Of a stretch of DNA of 64,000 nucleotides, positions 31,127 through 43,681 are shown piece after piece. This stretch comes from Vagococcus elongatus. Its GTDB lineage: Bacteria; Bacillota; Bacilli; Lactobacillales; Vagococcaceae. The position numbers and the translations under genes were made by a program. Under the pieces are notes generated by a model. The model was not told the DNA's origin and did no database searches. It saw nothing but the letters and a program-made list of their open reading frames with translations. Each line of letters opens with the position of its first letter. Positions within the stretch are counted from its first letter, which is position 1. Location of the stretch: NCBI RefSeq assembly GCF_003987645.1, contig NZ_NGKA01000009.1, positions 1 to 64,000 on the forward strand, in the 5' to 3' direction.

Positions 31127-31249
31127 ATGTGAAAAATTTCAGAAATTCTAAAAACTAAAAAAAAGCTAATTTTAAAGGAGGTAATCATTTTAGGATTAAA
31201 CACCTTTTTTTGACCAAAAAGGCTTAAATCAAATAGTATTGATGTTTAT

Positions 31250-31278
31250 TTGGTTTTACCTATAAAAAATGGTATAAT
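31250..31278 (+). promoter_or_regulatory. Promoter of the yaaA-recF-gyrB-gyrA operon
   Basis: TTGGTT (31250-31255) and a perfect TATAAT (31273-31278) are separated by 17 bp, 35 bp before yaaA. It drives the recombination and gyrase genes independently of dnaN. Confidence 0.75.
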
Positions 31279-31313
31279 AGACGAGTAGTCATTAGTGAGA
31301 AGAAGGTGATATT

Positions 31314-31577
31314 TTGAAGAAAAAATTCATTATTCAAGGTGAGTTTATTACCTTGGGTCAATTTTTAAAAGAAGTTGATCAAATTTCAAGTGGCGGTATG
31401 GCCAAGTGGTATTTACAAGAGCACGCCGTTTTTGTAGACGGAGAACTTGAAAATCGCAGAGGCAAAAAGCTTTATCCGGGAACGATGGTAGAATTACCTG
31501 ATGGAGGTATTTTTTTTATGGCTAAAAATCCGGAAACCCCTCTTTCCAATGAGGAACTAACTGATGAAGCTGACTAG
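31314..31577 (+). CDS. yaaA: S4-domain protein YaaA (RlbA)
   Basis: A small RNA-binding protein of 87 residues, starting at TTG after AGAAGGTG. It has the S4 fold typical of the YaaA family (TLGQFLKEVDQISSGGMAKWYLQEHAVFVDGELENRRGKKLYPG). B. subtilis YaaA is involved in 50S subunit assembly. It overlaps recF by 14 bp and is translationally coupled to it, the usual origin-proximal order. Confidence 0.92.
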   Translation: MKKKFIIQGEFITLGQFLKEVDQISSGGMAKWYLQEHAVFVDGELENRRGKKLYPGTMVELPDGGIFFMAKNPETPLSNEELTDEAD

Positions 31578-32670
31578 ATTGTCTCTTGAAAATTACCGCA
31601 ACTATCACGAATTGGATTTGAATTTTTCTCAATCACTTAACATTTTTTTAGGAGAAAATGCTCAAGGAAAAACTAATTTATTAGAGAGTATTTATGTTCT
31701 CGCTATGACAAGGAGTCATCGGACCAATCAGGAAAAAGAAATCATTCAGTGGGGAAAAGATTATGCTAGAATCAGCGGTGAAATAGAGAAAAAAAACAGC
31801 CAGTTGATATTAGAAATGTCTATCACTCCCAATGGTAAGAAGACTAAAATCAATCATTTGGAACAAAGAAAATTAAGCGATTATGTGGGAAAACTCAATG
31901 TGGTGTTATTTGCCCCAGAAGATTTGTCTTTGATTAAGGGTTCGCCTCAACTTAGAAGACGTTTTATCGACATGGAGTTAGGACAGATTGATCCATTATA
32001 TCTTTATTATCTCACGGTGTATCAAAAAGTTTTAAAACAGCGTAACCGTTATTTAAAGAAGACGGGGAATAATAAAGTAGATTTTACTTATTTAGAAATC
32101 CTTACGGAGCAGCTGGCTTCTTCTGGAAGTCATGTTATTTATTTAAGACATCAATTTTTACAAAAACTAGAAAAATGGGCACAAATCATCCACGGAAAAG
32201 TCACAGGACATAATGAAAAATTATCTATGCGTTATGTCCCCACAATCGATATTACTCCTGATATGTCTGTAGAAAATATCAAGGAAGCTTTCATCGAAAA
32301 GATGGAAAAAAACTTAAAACGGGACCTGCTTAGTCAAAGCACCAGTTTAGGTCCCCACCGGGATGAATTAATGTTTTTTATTGATGAAAAAAATGTTCAG
32401 AGTTTTGGTTCACAAGGACAGCAGCGAACGACAGCATTAAGTGTGAAATTAGCTGAACTAGAACTGGTTCGGGAAGAAATAGGGGAATACCCGATTTTAT
32501 TACTTGATGATGTGATGAGTGAGTTGGATGATGACCGACAAATTCATTTATTGGAAACTATTGATGGTAAGATTCAAACGTTTCTTTCAACTACGACACT
32601 CACTCATTTGAGTCATAAAATGACCACTACCCCAGAAATTTTTAATGTGGTGAATGGAAAGATCAAATAA
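31564..32670 (+). CDS. recF: DNA replication and repair protein RecF
   Basis: An SMC-like ATPase that helps load RecA at gaps. It is 368 residues. Walker A is LGENAQGKTNLLE (about 30-42), the signature lies near FGSQGQQRTTALSVKLAEL, and Walker B is YPILLLDDVMSELDD. The start overlaps yaaA. It is followed by gyrB. Confidence 0.96.
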   Translation: MKLTRLSLENYRNYHELDLNFSQSLNIFLGENAQGKTNLLESIYVLAMTRSHRTNQEKEIIQWGKDYARISGEIEKKNSQLILEMSITPNGKKTKINHLEQRKLSDYVGKLNVVLFAPEDLSLIKGSPQLRRRFIDMELGQIDPLYLYYLTVYQKVLKQRNRYLKKTGNNKVDFTYLEILTEQLASSGSHVIYLRHQFLQKLEKWAQIIHGKVTGHNEKLSMRYVPTIDITPDMSVENIKEAFIEKMEKNLKRDLLSQSTSLGPHRDELMFFIDEKNVQSFGSQGQQRTTALSVKLAELELVREEIGEYPILLLDDVMSELDDDRQIHLLETIDGKIQTFLSTTTLTHLSHKMTTTPEIFNVVNGKIK

Positions 32671-32729
32671 TCAAATAATCAGAACTGATGTTATCAATCA
32701 GATGAATGGAAAGGATTTGAAGCAACTAA

Positions 32730-34670
<1,941 letters not shown>

Positions 34671-34708
34671 AGTATAAATTAAAGTGAAAAGTAAGGAGAA
34701 AAACATTC

Positions 34709-37180
34709 ATGTCAGAAGAATTAAATGAAAATATTATTGATGTCAATCTAACCAGTGAAATGGAAACATCATTTATTGACTACGCAATGAGTGTTATCGT
34801 GTCCCGAGCTTTACCTGATGTGAGAGACGGCTTAAAACCAGTACACAGACGTATTTTGTATGGAATGTATGAACTGGGAATCACACCAGACAAACCTCAT
34901 AAAAAGTCTGCCAGAATCGTTGGGGATGTGATGGGTAAATATCACCCTCACGGCGACAGTGCAATCTATGAATCCATGGTCAGAATGGCACAGCCCTTCA
35001 GCTACCGCAACATGCTTGTGGATGGTCATGGGAACTTCGGATCGGTCGATGGCGACGGTGCAGCGGCGATGCGGTACACTGAGGCGCGTATGAGTAAAAT
35101 CGCCTTGGAGCTGCTAAGGGACCTCAACAAAGACACCATTGATTTTCAGATGAACTATGATGAATCTGAAAAAGAACCTAGTGTTTTACCTGCAAGATTT
35201 CCTAACTTGTTAGTGAACGGGACGACAGGGATTGCTGTTGGTATGGCTACAAATATCCCGCCTCATAATTTAGGGGAAGTCATCAGTGCAGTAAAATTAT
35301 TGATGGATGATGCTGATGTTACGACGATGGAACTGATGGAGGTAATACCGGGACCAGACTTTCCAACAGGGGGACTGGTCATGGGAAAATCGGGCATCCG
35401 ACGAGCCTATGAAACAGGCAGAGGTTCTATCACAGTCAGGGCAAAAGTTGAAATTGAAGAGATGACTAACGGAAAAGAACGAATCCTCGTTTCAGAGTTG
35501 CCTTACATGGTAAACAAAGCAAAATTAATCGAACGTATTTCGGACTTGCACCGAGAAAAACGTATTGAAGGGATTACTGATCTGAGAGATGAATCTTCCA
35601 GAGAGGGTATGCGTATAGTCATTGAAATTCGCCGAGATATGAGTGCATCAGTCGTATTGAATAACTTGTATAAGTTGACGGCATTGCAGAGTTCTTTCGG
35701 ATTTAATATGTTAGCGATTGTCAATGGAGAGCCTAAGTTATTAGGTTTGAAAGCTATCCTAGAGCATTATCTCGCACATCAGGAAGACGTTATTAGACGG
35801 AGAACTCTTTTTGATAAAAGACGTGCGGAAGATCGCGCACACATTTTGGAAGGTTTAAGGATTGCTCTAGACCATATTGATGAAATTATAAAAATCATCC
35901 GTGGTTCCCAATCTGATGAAATCGCCAAAAATGCCTTGATTGAGACGTTTGAATTATCTGATCGTCAAGCACAAGCTATCTTGGATATGCGTTTACGACG
36001 CCTGACAGGTTTGGAAAGAGATAAAATCGAAAAAGAATATCAGGAATTATTAGAATTAATTGCTGATTTAACAGATATTTTGGAAAATCATCATCGTATT
36101 TTAGAAATTATTTCCACAGAATTAGATGAAATCAAGCGGAAGTACAGTGATGACCGCCGGACAGAGTTACTGATAGGAGAAGTCCTAAGTCTTGAAGATG
36201 AAGACTTGATCGAAGAAGAAGATATCGTGATCACATTGACTCATAATGGTTATATCAAACGTTTGCCAAGTTCAGAATTCCGGACGCAAAAACGTGGAGG
36301 CCGTGGAGTTCAAGGGATGGGAATGCATGACGATGATTTTGTTGAAACATTGATTTCATGTTCTACCCATGATTCCTTACTCTTCTTTACGAATACCGGG
36401 AAAGTTTACCGTGCCAAAGGGTATGAGATACCAGAGTACGGAAGAACAGCCAAAGGACTTCCTATCATCAATTTGCTGGGAGTGGACTCATCTGAAAAAG
36501 TTCAAGCTATTATCAATGTTTCAGGTGTCGCAGATGAGGAGAAATATCTCTTCTTTACAACTCGAATGGGAGTAGTGAAGAGGACCAATGCTTCTGCCTT
36601 TGCAAATATCCGCAGCAATGGGTTAATTGCCATCGGTCTGAAAGAAAATGATGAGCTGATTAACGTTTCTATTACTAATGGGAAGAAAAATGTGATTATC
36701 GGGACTCGTTTAGGCTATTCTGTGACGTTTAATGAAAATACCGTAAGAGATATGGGACGAACTGCAACAGGAGTTCGTGGGGTACGCCTAAGAGAAAACG
36801 ATTTTGTCATTGGTATGGATATTTTGGAACCAGAAAGTGAAGTCTTTATTATCACGGAAAAAGGTTATGGTAAACGGACCTCTTCAAGTGAGTATCCAGT
36901 GAAAGGACGAGGCGGAAAAGGAATAAAAACTGCCAATATCACTCCGAAAAATGGACCACTGGTTGGTTTGACCACGGTTAGCGGAGATGAAGATGTTCTA
37001 GTAATCACTGACCAAGGAGTCATTATCAGATTCAGTATCGATTCTGTCTCTCAAACAGGCAGAGCAACACAAGGCGTTCGACTGATTAGAGTCGATGACC
37101 AAACAAAAGTTGCCACTATGGCAATTGTTGAGCCAGATGAAGATGATGAAACAGAAGAAGAAACCACAGAAAAAGAGTAA
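34709..37180 (+). CDS. gyrA: DNA gyrase subunit A
   Basis: The breakage-reunion subunit, 823 residues. The catalytic tyrosine is Tyr123 in [10 protein letters not shown]. The quinolone-determining region reads [12 protein letters not shown] with Ser84 and Glu88, the unmutated Gram-positive pattern, so no fluoroquinolone resistance change is visible there. The C-terminal beta-pinwheel contains the GyrA box [10 protein letters not shown], and the protein ends in an acidic tail ([14 protein letters not shown]). A hairpin follows. Confidence 0.98.
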   Translation: MSEELNENIIDVNLTSEMETSFIDYAMSVIVSRALPDVRDGLKPVHRRILYGMYELGITPDKPHKKSARIVGDVMGKYHPHGDSAIYESMVRMAQPFSYRNMLVDGHGNFGSVDGDGAAAMRYTEARMSKIALELLRDLNKDTIDFQMNYDESEKEPSVLPARFPNLLVNGTTGIAVGMATNIPPHNLGEVISAVKLLMDDADVTTMELMEVIPGPDFPTGGLVMGKSGIRRAYETGRGSITVRAKVEIEEMTNGKERILVSELPYMVNKAKLIERISDLHREKRIEGITDLRDESSREGMRIVIEIRRDMSASVVLNNLYKLTALQSSFGFNMLAIVNGEPKLLGLKAILEHYLAHQEDVIRRRTLFDKRRAEDRAHILEGLRIALDHIDEIIKIIRGSQSDEIAKNALIETFELSDRQAQAILDMRLRRLTGLERDKIEKEYQELLELIADLTDILENHHRILEIISTELDEIKRKYSDDRRTELLIGEVLSLEDEDLIEEEDIVITLTHNGYIKRLPSSEFRTQKRGGRGVQGMGMHDDDFVETLISCSTHDSLLFFTNTGKVYRAKGYEIPEYGRTAKGLPIINLLGVDSSEKVQAIINVSGVADEEKYLFFTTRMGVVKRTNASAFANIRSNGLIAIGLKENDELINVSITNGKKNVIIGTRLGYSVTFNENTVRDMGRTATGVRGVRLRENDFVIGMDILEPESEVFIITEKGYGKRTSSSEYPVKGRGGKGIKTANITPKNGPLVGLTTVSGDEDVLVITDQGVIIRFSIDSVSQTGRATQGVRLIRVDDQTKVATMAIVEPDEDDETEEETTEKE

Positions 37181-37181
37181 A

Positions 37182-37221
37182 AAGAAAGTAATCAGTAATT
37201 TAGGTTATTGATTACTTTCTT
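37182..37221 (+). terminator. Hairpin after gyrA (probable terminator)
   Basis: AAGAAAGTAATCA and TGATTACTTTCTT form a 13-bp stem just after the stop. The following T run is broken, so termination may be partial. Confidence 0.6.
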
Positions 37222-37224
37222 AGC

Positions 37225-37253
37225 TTGATTTTATTGTTTTTTCGTAGTATAGT
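37225..37253 (+). promoter_or_regulatory. Promoter of the rpsF-ssb-rpsR operon
   Basis: TTGATT (37225-37230), 17 bp, TATAGT (37248-37253). It lies about 80 bp upstream of rpsF, just after the gyrA hairpin. Confidence 0.72.
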
Positions 37254-37289
37254 ATTTAATTGTGGGTAGTGTAACAACTACTCTTCCTT

Positions 37290-37310
37290 GCTCTAATGAA
37301 ACATTGGAGC
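37290..37310 (+). promoter_or_regulatory. rpsF leader hairpin (possible S6:S18 autoregulatory element)
   Basis: GCTCTAATG pairs with CATTGGAGC over a three-base loop, in the 5' leader 25 bp before rpsF. Firmicutes rpsF leaders are bound by the S6:S18 complex for feedback. I cannot confirm the full consensus of that motif here. Confidence 0.45.
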
Positions 37311-37335
37311 CAGAGACCATAAGGAGGTGTAATCA

Positions 37336-37635
37336 ATGAGCAAATCAACGAATTATGAAATCACATACATCATTCGTCCAAACATTGATGAAGAAGCTAA
37401 AAATGCTTTAGTAGAACGTTTCGATGCAATTTTGAAAGATAACGGTACTGAGGTTTTAGAATCGAAAGATTGGGAAAAACGCCGTCTAGCTTACGAAATC
37501 AATGATTTTCGTGAGGGATTTTACCGTATCGTAAAAGTTTCTTCTGAAAACGCAAAAGGCATCAATGAATTTGATCGTCTTGCAAAAATTAATGATGATA
37601 TCTTACGTCATATGATTGTCAAAGAAGAAAACTAA
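37336..37635 (+). CDS. rpsF: 30S ribosomal protein S6
   Basis: A 99-residue ribosomal protein, starting [25 protein letters not shown] after AAGGAGG. It has the normal length and the typical [22 protein letters not shown] core. It pairs with S18 in the small subunit and is first in the rpsF-ssb-rpsR operon. Confidence 0.97.
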   Translation: MSKSTNYEITYIIRPNIDEEAKNALVERFDAILKDNGTEVLESKDWEKRRLAYEINDFREGFYRIVKVSSENAKGINEFDRLAKINDDILRHMIVKEEN

Positions 37636-37638
37636 AAA

Positions 37639-37654
37639 TGTTTCACGTGAAACA
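37639..37654. other. parS centromere site 1
   Basis: TGTTTCACGTGAAACA is a perfect 16-bp match to the parS consensus bound by ParB/Spo0J. It lies in the 45-bp gap between rpsF and ssb, about 10 kb from the origin. Confidence 0.95.
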
Positions 37655-37680
37655 TTTTTGAGCGGAAGGGGGCTGTAAAT

Positions 37681-38199
37681 GTGATTAACAATGTTGTACT
37701 TGTAGGAAGACTGACTAGAGATCCAGATTTACGCTATACTTCTAGTGGTTTAGCAGTCGCTACGTTTACTCTTGCGATTGATCGTCGGTTTACGAATCAA
37801 GCCGGAGAACGCGAAACTGATTTTATCCAATGTGTTATTTGGAGAAAGAGTGCAGAAACTCTAGCTAACTATACACGCAAAGGATCCTTAATCGGGGTTG
37901 AAGGAAGAATTCAAACACGTAACTATGAAAACCAACAAGGCCAAAGAGTTTATGTGACAGAAGTCCTGTGTGATTCTTTCCATTTCTTAGAGTCTAAAGC
38001 GACAAACGAGCAAAGAGTAAGCAACCAACCGTATAGCGGTGGTAATACTAGCGGCAATCAACAGTTTAATCAATCATTTAACCAATCTTCAAACCCATCA
38101 CAGAATAGTAGTCCTAGTACTCCTGATTTCGGCAGAGATGCAGATCCTTTTGCCTCTAGCTCGCAAATCGATATTTCTGATGATGACTTACCATTCTAA
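37681..38199 (+). CDS. ssb: Single-stranded DNA-binding protein
   Basis: It coats single-stranded DNA and recruits repair and replication partners. The product is 172 residues, with an OB fold at about 1-105 and a Gly/Ser/Asn/Gln-rich flexible linker. It ends in the acidic tip DISDDDLPF, the partner-binding motif. It starts at GTG (37681); an ATG two bases earlier is followed at once by a stop. It lies between rpsF and rpsR as usual. Confidence 0.97.
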   Translation: MINNVVLVGRLTRDPDLRYTSSGLAVATFTLAIDRRFTNQAGERETDFIQCVIWRKSAETLANYTRKGSLIGVEGRIQTRNYENQQGQRVYVTEVLCDSFHFLESKATNEQRVSNQPYSGGNTSGNQQFNQSFNQSSNPSQNSSPSTPDFGRDADPFASSSQIDISDDDLPF

Positions 38200-38217
38200 A
38201 ATCGAGGAGGGAATATA

Positions 38218-38460
38218 ATGGCGCAACAAAGAAGAGGCGGAAGAAAACCCCGTCGTAAAGTATGTTATTTTTGTGCAAATCACATAGACCATGTAGATTA
38301 TAAAAACGTAGAACTATTAAAAGGTAAATTTATTTCAGAAAGAGGAAAAATTTTACCTCGTCGTGTGACAGGAACATGTGCTAAACATCAAAGAACATTG
38401 ACAACATCAATCAAACGTTCTAGAATCATGGCATTATTGCCATTCGTAGCAGAAGAATAA
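38218..38460 (+). CDS. rpsR: 30S ribosomal protein S18
   Basis: An 80-residue basic protein ([16 protein letters not shown], then [24 protein letters not shown]), the standard S18. It starts after GAGGAGGG. It is last in the rpsF operon. In related genera gdpP follows; here a terminator and a parS site follow instead. Confidence 0.98.
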   Translation: MAQQRRGGRKPRRKVCYFCANHIDHVDYKNVELLKGKFISERGKILPRRVTGTCAKHQRTLTTSIKRSRIMALLPFVAEE

Positions 38461-38469
38461 TAAATTTTA

Positions 38470-38497
38470 AAGATTTGCAGAAATGCAAGTCTTTTTT
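38470..38497 (+). terminator. Intrinsic terminator of rpsR
   Basis: AAGATTTGC pairs with GCAAGTCTT around AGAAAT, followed by a T run. Confidence 0.85.
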
Positions 38498-38647
38498 ATT
38501 TGTAAATGAAGGTTTCATGAAATGTTTTGGAAAAAATTAATATAAAATTTTCCTGAAGTATATGATGTTTAAGTTTTTTTATATATAATAGATGAGAATC
38601 CGAATAGTTTAGAGAATGGTTTAGAAAAAAATAGACTTGTTTTAAAA

Positions 38648-38663
38648 TGTTTCACGTGAAACA
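38648..38663. other. parS centromere site 2
   Basis: A second perfect TGTTTCACGTGAAACA, 1.0 kb from the first, in the gap between rpsR and rplI. The pair should form the main ParB loading zone near the origin. Confidence 0.95.
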
Positions 38664-38746
38664 TTTTGGTTGAGTAACAAGGTTTATTGCTTGTGTGATT
38701 TGTGTTAGAATGGATAAGAGAAAACATACAAAGGTGTGAAATGAAT

Positions 38747-39199
38747 ATGAAAGTTATTTTTTTATCAGATGTTAAAGGACAAGGAAAAAAAGGTGAAGTT
38801 AAAGAAGTTTCAAGCGGGTATGCTCAAAATTTTCTTATAAAAAAAGGATTAGCAAAAGAAGCAACAGCAGCAGGCTTATCTGAATTAAAAGCCAAACAGA
38901 AGGCGAGAGAAAGAGAAGAAGCAGAATTAAAAGCCGAGGCTGAAGAATTGAAAAAAGCCATCGAATCTGAAAGTTTTGAAGTGCTGCTAAAAGCAAAATC
39001 AGGTGAGGATGGAAGATTGTTTGGTTCGATTACTTCGAAACAAATTGCAGAAGGACTAAAAAAAGAACACAAACTTAAAGTCGACCGACGTAAAATGGAC
39101 TTGCCTCAACCTATCAGAGCTTTAGGGTACACAAGGGTTCCGATTAAGCTGCATTCGGAAGTAACAGCTGTGCTGAAGGTTCATGTGGTGAATGAATAA
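38747..39199 (+). CDS. rplI: 50S ribosomal protein L9
   Basis: A 150-residue protein, starting [21 protein letters not shown] with the usual N-terminal domain, the long connecting helix (about 40-75, very charged) and a C-terminal domain. An ATG two codons earlier (38741) is also possible, since AAGGTG sits close to it. It is followed after 27 bp by dnaB. Confidence 0.95.
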   Translation: MKVIFLSDVKGQGKKGEVKEVSSGYAQNFLIKKGLAKEATAAGLSELKAKQKAREREEAELKAEAEELKKAIESESFEVLLKAKSGEDGRLFGSITSKQIAEGLKKEHKLKVDRRKMDLPQPIRALGYTRVPIKLHSEVTAVLKVHVVNE

Positions 39200-39226
39200 T
39201 ACGTTAAGTATAAGGGGAATGAGTAA

Positions 39227-40588
39227 ATGAGTGAATTAATGCAAGATAGAATTCCTCCTCAAAATATTGAAGCAGAGCAAGCTGTACTGGGTTCAGTTTT
39301 TTTAGATTCTGATGCCATTATAGAAGCTATGGAATATCTTACAAGTGAAAGCTTTTATCGCAGAAGCCATCAGCTGATTTTCCAAATGATGAGCCATTTG
39401 AATGACCGTAACGAGGCTATCGATGTTATTACAGTCAAAGATCAGCTAGAAACTTTGAATTTATTAGAAGATGTGGGTGGTCTGAATTATTTAACTGAAC
39501 TAGCGCTGGTCGTCCCAACAGCAGCAAATGTAGGACACTATGCTAGAATTGTTGAAGAAAAATCTTTGTTACGGAATTTAATCGCGACTGCAACTGAAAT
39601 TGTGACTAAAGGCTTTGAACAAAGGGATGATGTGGAAGCAATTTTGGACGAAGCTGAGAAGAAAATCCTAGAGGTTTCTGAGAAAAGAAATCGCTCAGGC
39701 TTCTTACCTATTTCTGAAGTGTTGAATACTTCTTTCGCGGAAATTGATCGCTTATCCCAATTAGAGGAAGATATTACAGGACTGCCAACGGGATACTTAG
39801 CTTTGGATAAGATGACCGCAGGATTGCAGGCGGAAGAACTGATTATTTTAGCAGCTAGACCTGCAGTAGGGAAGACTGCTTTTGCTTTAAATATCGCTCA
39901 AAATGTCGGAACAAAAACTGATCGTGCAGTGGCTGTATTCAGTCTTGAAATGGGGGCTGAGGCATTGGTCAATCGGATGCTTTGTGCTGAAGGAACGATT
40001 GAAGCCAGTCATTTAAAAACAGGTCAGCTGACTGAAGAAGAATGGTCAAACTTGATTATGGCCATGGGAAGTCTGTCCAAGGCTGATATATATATCGACG
40101 ATACGCCAGGGATAAAAATCAGTGAAATCCGTGCAAAGTGCCGGAAGTTAGCTCAGGAAAACGGAAACTTAGGGTTGATATTAATTGATTACTTGCAGTT
40201 GATTGAAGGTAATAATAAAGAAAACCGGCAACAGGAAGTTTCTGATATTTCCCGACAATTAAAAAAATTAGCGAAAGAATTAAAAGTTCCTGTCCTTGCA
40301 CTTTCTCAGTTGTCACGTGGAGTGGAACAGCGTCAAGATAAAAGACCGGTGTTAAGTGATATTCGGGAATCGGGGTCTATTGAACAAGACGCAGACATCG
40401 TGGCATTTCTTTATCGAGAAGATTATTATCAGCGAGACAGTGATGAGGATGCCGATGAAAGAGAAGAAAATGATATCATCGAAGTTATCATTGAAAAAAA
40501 CAGAAGTGGTGCCCGAGGGACTGTGGAATTGCTCTTTATCAAACAGTTTAATAAATTTTCATCAATTTCAAACCGAACAGATTTTTAA
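39227..40588 (+). CDS. dnaB: Replicative DNA helicase DnaB (DnaC in Bacillus)
   Basis: The hexameric 5'-3' helicase, 453 residues. The N-terminal primase-binding domain (PPQNIEAEQAVLGSVFLD) is followed by a RecA-like motor with Walker A AARPAVGKTAFALNIA and Walker B LGLILIDYLQLIEG, and the arginine-finger region RESGSIEQDADIVAFLYR. Normal length and no intein. It is read with rplI. Confidence 0.97.
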   Translation: MSELMQDRIPPQNIEAEQAVLGSVFLDSDAIIEAMEYLTSESFYRRSHQLIFQMMSHLNDRNEAIDVITVKDQLETLNLLEDVGGLNYLTELALVVPTAANVGHYARIVEEKSLLRNLIATATEIVTKGFEQRDDVEAILDEAEKKILEVSEKRNRSGFLPISEVLNTSFAEIDRLSQLEEDITGLPTGYLALDKMTAGLQAEELIILAARPAVGKTAFALNIAQNVGTKTDRAVAVFSLEMGAEALVNRMLCAEGTIEASHLKTGQLTEEEWSNLIMAMGSLSKADIYIDDTPGIKISEIRAKCRKLAQENGNLGLILIDYLQLIEGNNKENRQQEVSDISRQLKKLAKELKVPVLALSQLSRGVEQRQDKRPVLSDIRESGSIEQDADIVAFLYREDYYQRDSDEDADEREENDIIEVIIEKNRSGARGTVELLFIKQFNKFSSISNRTDF

Positions 40589-40600
40589 TGTTCGGTTTTT
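40571..40600 (+). terminator. Intrinsic terminator of dnaB
   Basis: AACCGAAC and GTTCGGTT pair, followed by T. The stem overlaps the last codons of dnaB. Confidence 0.78.
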
Positions 40601-40750
40601 GTTGTTTTAAATGTTGGTTACAATGTTATAGTTCGCCTATATCTTGTTTAAAAAATCATAGTATTTTTAATGTTCGATATTTATTGATTTTATGGGTATA
40701 ACTTGGTAAAATAAGCAAGAATTAGAAATTAATTGTAGAGGAGCCTTCAT

Positions 40751-42043
40751 ATGCCGTCAATAGTAGTTGTGGGAACACAGTGGGGAGACGAGGGAAAGGG
40801 AAAAATCACAGATTTTTTAAGTGAAAATGCCGAAGTGATTGCTCGTTACCAAGGAGGAGATAACGCTGGACATACAATCAAGTTTGACGGCGTAACGTAT
40901 AAATTGCATCTCGTTCCTTCAGGGATTTTTTATGAAGAAAAAATAAGTGTGATTGGAAATGGTGTTGTCATCAATCCCAAGTCATTGACAGAAGAATTAA
41001 AATATTTAGAAGATCAGGGCATCGAGACGAAAAATCTTAGAATTTCAGATCGGGCCCATGTTGTTTTACCTTACCATATCAAGCTGGATCAATTGCAAGA
41101 AGAGTCTAAAGGGGACCAAAAAATCGGGACAACAATCAAAGGGATAGGACCCGCTTATATGGACAAAGCAGCAAGGGTAGGCATCAGGATTGCAGATTTA
41201 CTTGATGAAGAAGTTTTTGCTGAAAGATTAGAAATAAATTTAAAAGAAAAAAATCTTCAATTTGTTAAAGTTTATGACGATGAACCAATGGATTTTTCTG
41301 AAATTTTCAAAGAATACTATCAGTATGGACAGGAAATCAAAAAATATGTATGTGATACATCGGTTGTTTTGAATGATGCGCTGGATAATGGCAAACGGGT
41401 CTTGTTTGAAGGGGCACAGGGGGTCATGCTGGACATTGATCAAGGTACCTATCCTTTTGTCACCTCCTCCAATCCTGTTGCCGGAGGCGTTACTATCGGC
41501 AGCGGTGTCGGGCCTTCTAAAATCGACAAGGTGGTTGGGGTCTGTAAAGCGTACACATCAAGAGTCGGGGACGGACCATTTCCAACAGAGCTGTTTGGTG
41601 AAGTTGGTGATCGAATCCGTGAAATTGGAAAAGAATATGGAACCACGACTGGGCGACCTAGACGAGTGGGCTGGTTTGATTCAGTTGTCATGCGGCATTC
41701 AAAGCGTGTCTCAGGCCTGACTAATTTATCTTTAAATTCAATTGATGTGTTAAGTGGTCTAAAGACAGTGAAAATCTGTACGGCGTATGAGCTCGATGGC
41801 AAAAAAATCTATCACTATCCTGCCAGCTTAAAAGAACTGTCTCGCTGCACACCGGTTTACGAAGAATTACCTGGTTGGTCAGAAGATATTACCAAGTGCA
41901 AAACATTGGCAGAATTACCTGAAAATGCCAGAAGATATATTCATTTTATATCTGAGTTGGTGGGTGTCCGCATTTCGACATTTTCAGTAGGGCCAGACCG
42001 TTCTCAAACAAATATTCTTGAGGGCGTGTGGGGAAATTATTAG
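40751..42043 (+). CDS. purA: Adenylosuccinate synthetase
   Basis: It makes adenylosuccinate from IMP, aspartate and GTP, the first step to AMP. The product is 430 residues. The P-loop is [14 protein letters not shown], and the family signatures QGGDNAGHT and [16 protein letters not shown] are clear. It starts after GAGGAGCC. It is monocistronic between the dnaB terminator and degV. Confidence 0.97.
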   Translation: MPSIVVVGTQWGDEGKGKITDFLSENAEVIARYQGGDNAGHTIKFDGVTYKLHLVPSGIFYEEKISVIGNGVVINPKSLTEELKYLEDQGIETKNLRISDRAHVVLPYHIKLDQLQEESKGDQKIGTTIKGIGPAYMDKAARVGIRIADLLDEEVFAERLEINLKEKNLQFVKVYDDEPMDFSEIFKEYYQYGQEIKKYVCDTSVVLNDALDNGKRVLFEGAQGVMLDIDQGTYPFVTSSNPVAGGVTIGSGVGPSKIDKVVGVCKAYTSRVGDGPFPTELFGEVGDRIREIGKEYGTTTGRPRRVGWFDSVVMRHSKRVSGLTNLSLNSIDVLSGLKTVKICTAYELDGKKIYHYPASLKELSRCTPVYEELPGWSEDITKCKTLAELPENARRYIHFISELVGVRISTFSVGPDRSQTNILEGVWGNY

Positions 42044-42117
42044 CTTTTGAAGATTGTTTTATGATTGATAATGGGATTTTGGTAAAAGATGAAGGACAAT
42101 CTAGGAGGAGCATCAAA

Positions 42118-42978
42118 ATGAACTTTAGAATTTTAACGGACTCATGTTGTGATTTACCCTATGATTTGTTGGAAAAAGAGAATGTCCAGATTGTTTCCAT
42201 GGTTGTGACATTGGATGGGAAAGAGTATGAAGATGATTTAGGCAAAACTTTTAGCAGTCAATGGCTGATCAAAGAGCTTCAGCAAGGGAAATTGGCAGCT
42301 ACTTCTCAAATAAATATCGGTGTCTACTTAGAAAAATTTAAAGAAATGCTGGAAGAAAATCAAATACCTATCATCTATTTAGGTTTTTCCTCCGGTTTAA
42401 GCGGGTCTTATTCTAACGCTGTAGCAGCGTTAGATATGCTGAATGAGGAGAAAGGCTCAAAAGCGCCTATTCATTTGATCGATTCGAAACAAGCGTGCCT
42501 TGGAGAGGGGATGCTGGTGAAGGAATTAATAGATTTGAGAAATCAGCAGGCGGGCGTAGAAGAAGCGTTAGATACAATCAATCAATTAAAAACAAGAGTC
42601 CAATCCTGGGTGACGGTAGATGATTTAAAATATTTGGAACGAGGCGGCAGAATTTCTAAAACTACTGCGACCGTGGGAAGTTTAATGAACATAAAGCCGA
42701 TTATTGTCGTCAATGACCAAGGGAAATTGATTAACCAAGGGAAAGTCCGGGGGCGCCGGAAATCACTGGATAAGTTGGTAGAGCAAACCAAGGAACATAT
42801 TTCGATAGGGGACACTTCGGCTATTTATATCGCCTATGCGGGAGATATTGAGGCTGGGGAACACTTAAAGGAATCTTTGTCAGACTTAGGGCTTCCTATT
42901 GAGATGTATCCTATGGGGCCTACGATTGCTTGTCACACAGGAGCAGGGGCGCTGGCAGTATTTTCTATCGTGAAATAA
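42118..42978 (+). CDS. DegV family fatty-acid-binding protein
   Basis: A 286-residue protein of the DegV/FakB fold, which binds a fatty acid and presents it to the kinase FakA. It starts MNFRILTDSCCDLPYDLL at 42118 after AGGAGG. Key segments are TSQINIGVYLEKF, YLGFSSGLSGSYSNA, ERGGRISKTTATVGSLMNIKPII and GPTIACHTGAGALAVF, which line the lipid pocket. The purA-degV gap is 74 bp, so readthrough from purA is possible. Which of the FakB paralogues it is cannot be told. Confidence 0.88.
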   Translation: MNFRILTDSCCDLPYDLLEKENVQIVSMVVTLDGKEYEDDLGKTFSSQWLIKELQQGKLAATSQINIGVYLEKFKEMLEENQIPIIYLGFSSGLSGSYSNAVAALDMLNEEKGSKAPIHLIDSKQACLGEGMLVKELIDLRNQQAGVEEALDTINQLKTRVQSWVTVDDLKYLERGGRISKTTATVGSLMNIKPIIVVNDQGKLINQGKVRGRRKSLDKLVEQTKEHISIGDTSAIYIAYAGDIEAGEHLKESLSDLGLPIEMYPMGPTIACHTGAGALAVFSIVK

Positions 42979-43023
42979 AAGATGCTCAGAAAGTTTTAAA
43001 GAACTTTCTGAGCATCTTTTTAT
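42979..43023 (+). terminator. Intrinsic terminator of degV
   Basis: A long perfect stem (AAGATGCTCAGAAAGTT with its complement) is followed by T. Confidence 0.92.
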
Positions 43024-43090
43024 TTTATCAATTTAATAATAACTCTGTTTGAGCGAGATTAATTTACTTAACTTATTAAATTTTAAGCAA

Positions 43091-43621
43091 TTATTCTACT
43101 TGGATATCAAAGATCCCTTTTTTCTTAACATTTACATAATACTGTAAATCATACACTGTTTTTCCTTGTGACATGTCGTTTAAAATTTGTTTAAGTTCTT
43201 TTTCAGCATCTTCTCTTGTTTTATACCATCCTAATGCTACGGTGTTATCACCCCAAAAGCTGTGGCTATCCACACCCATCAGCAGGATTTCTGGATGATA
43301 ACCCTTTTTCCACATTACTGGGGATAAAACAAACTTATAAAAAGAAGACACCTTGCCATTGAGCACACTGGTTATGGAGATTTTATTGCTTCCTTTAGTG
43401 TTCATAGTAGAACTGGAGGCTTCCTCCATTGAGTTGTCCAGCAATGAGTCTATGGAGACTTCAAAATATTTTGACAAGGTAATCAATTTATCAAAATCCG
43501 GCTGGGCAGTGCCGTTTTCGTAACGAGAAATCGATTGTCTGGAAACGTCCAGCAATTCTGATAATTGTTCTTGGGAAATTCCTTTTTCTTTTCGTAACTC
43601 TTTTAACTTTTCACCAAACAT
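43091..43621 (-). CDS. XRE-family transcriptional regulator
   Basis: A 176-residue protein with an N-terminal helix-turn-helix at about 5-62 (ISQEQLSELLDVSRQSISRYENGTAQPDFDKLITLSKYF). After a serine-rich linker comes a soluble C-terminal domain of about 95 residues that I do not recognise (HPEILLMGVDSHSFWGDN and TREDAEKELKQILNDM). It has no membrane segment. It starts after AGGAGG. Its promoter region has three alternating GTTGC/GCAAC half-sites that may be its operator. Confidence 0.85.
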   Translation of the reverse strand: MFGEKLKELRKEKGISQEQLSELLDVSRQSISRYENGTAQPDFDKLITLSKYFEVSIDSLLDNSMEEASSSTMNTKGSNKISITSVLNGKVSSFYKFVLSPVMWKKGYHPEILLMGVDSHSFWGDNTVALGWYKTREDAEKELKQILNDMSQGKTVYDLQYYVNVKKKGIFDIQVE

Positions 43622-43681
43622 TGCTTCACCTCCTATATCTGTATATTAAAGAAAGGGTCTTAAAAAGGCAAGATTCATTCT

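Noticed and set aside
31181-31217. A strong AAAGGAGG followed by a tiny ATT-start frame
   Set aside because: Only eight codons and no sign of function; the real operon promoter lies downstream.
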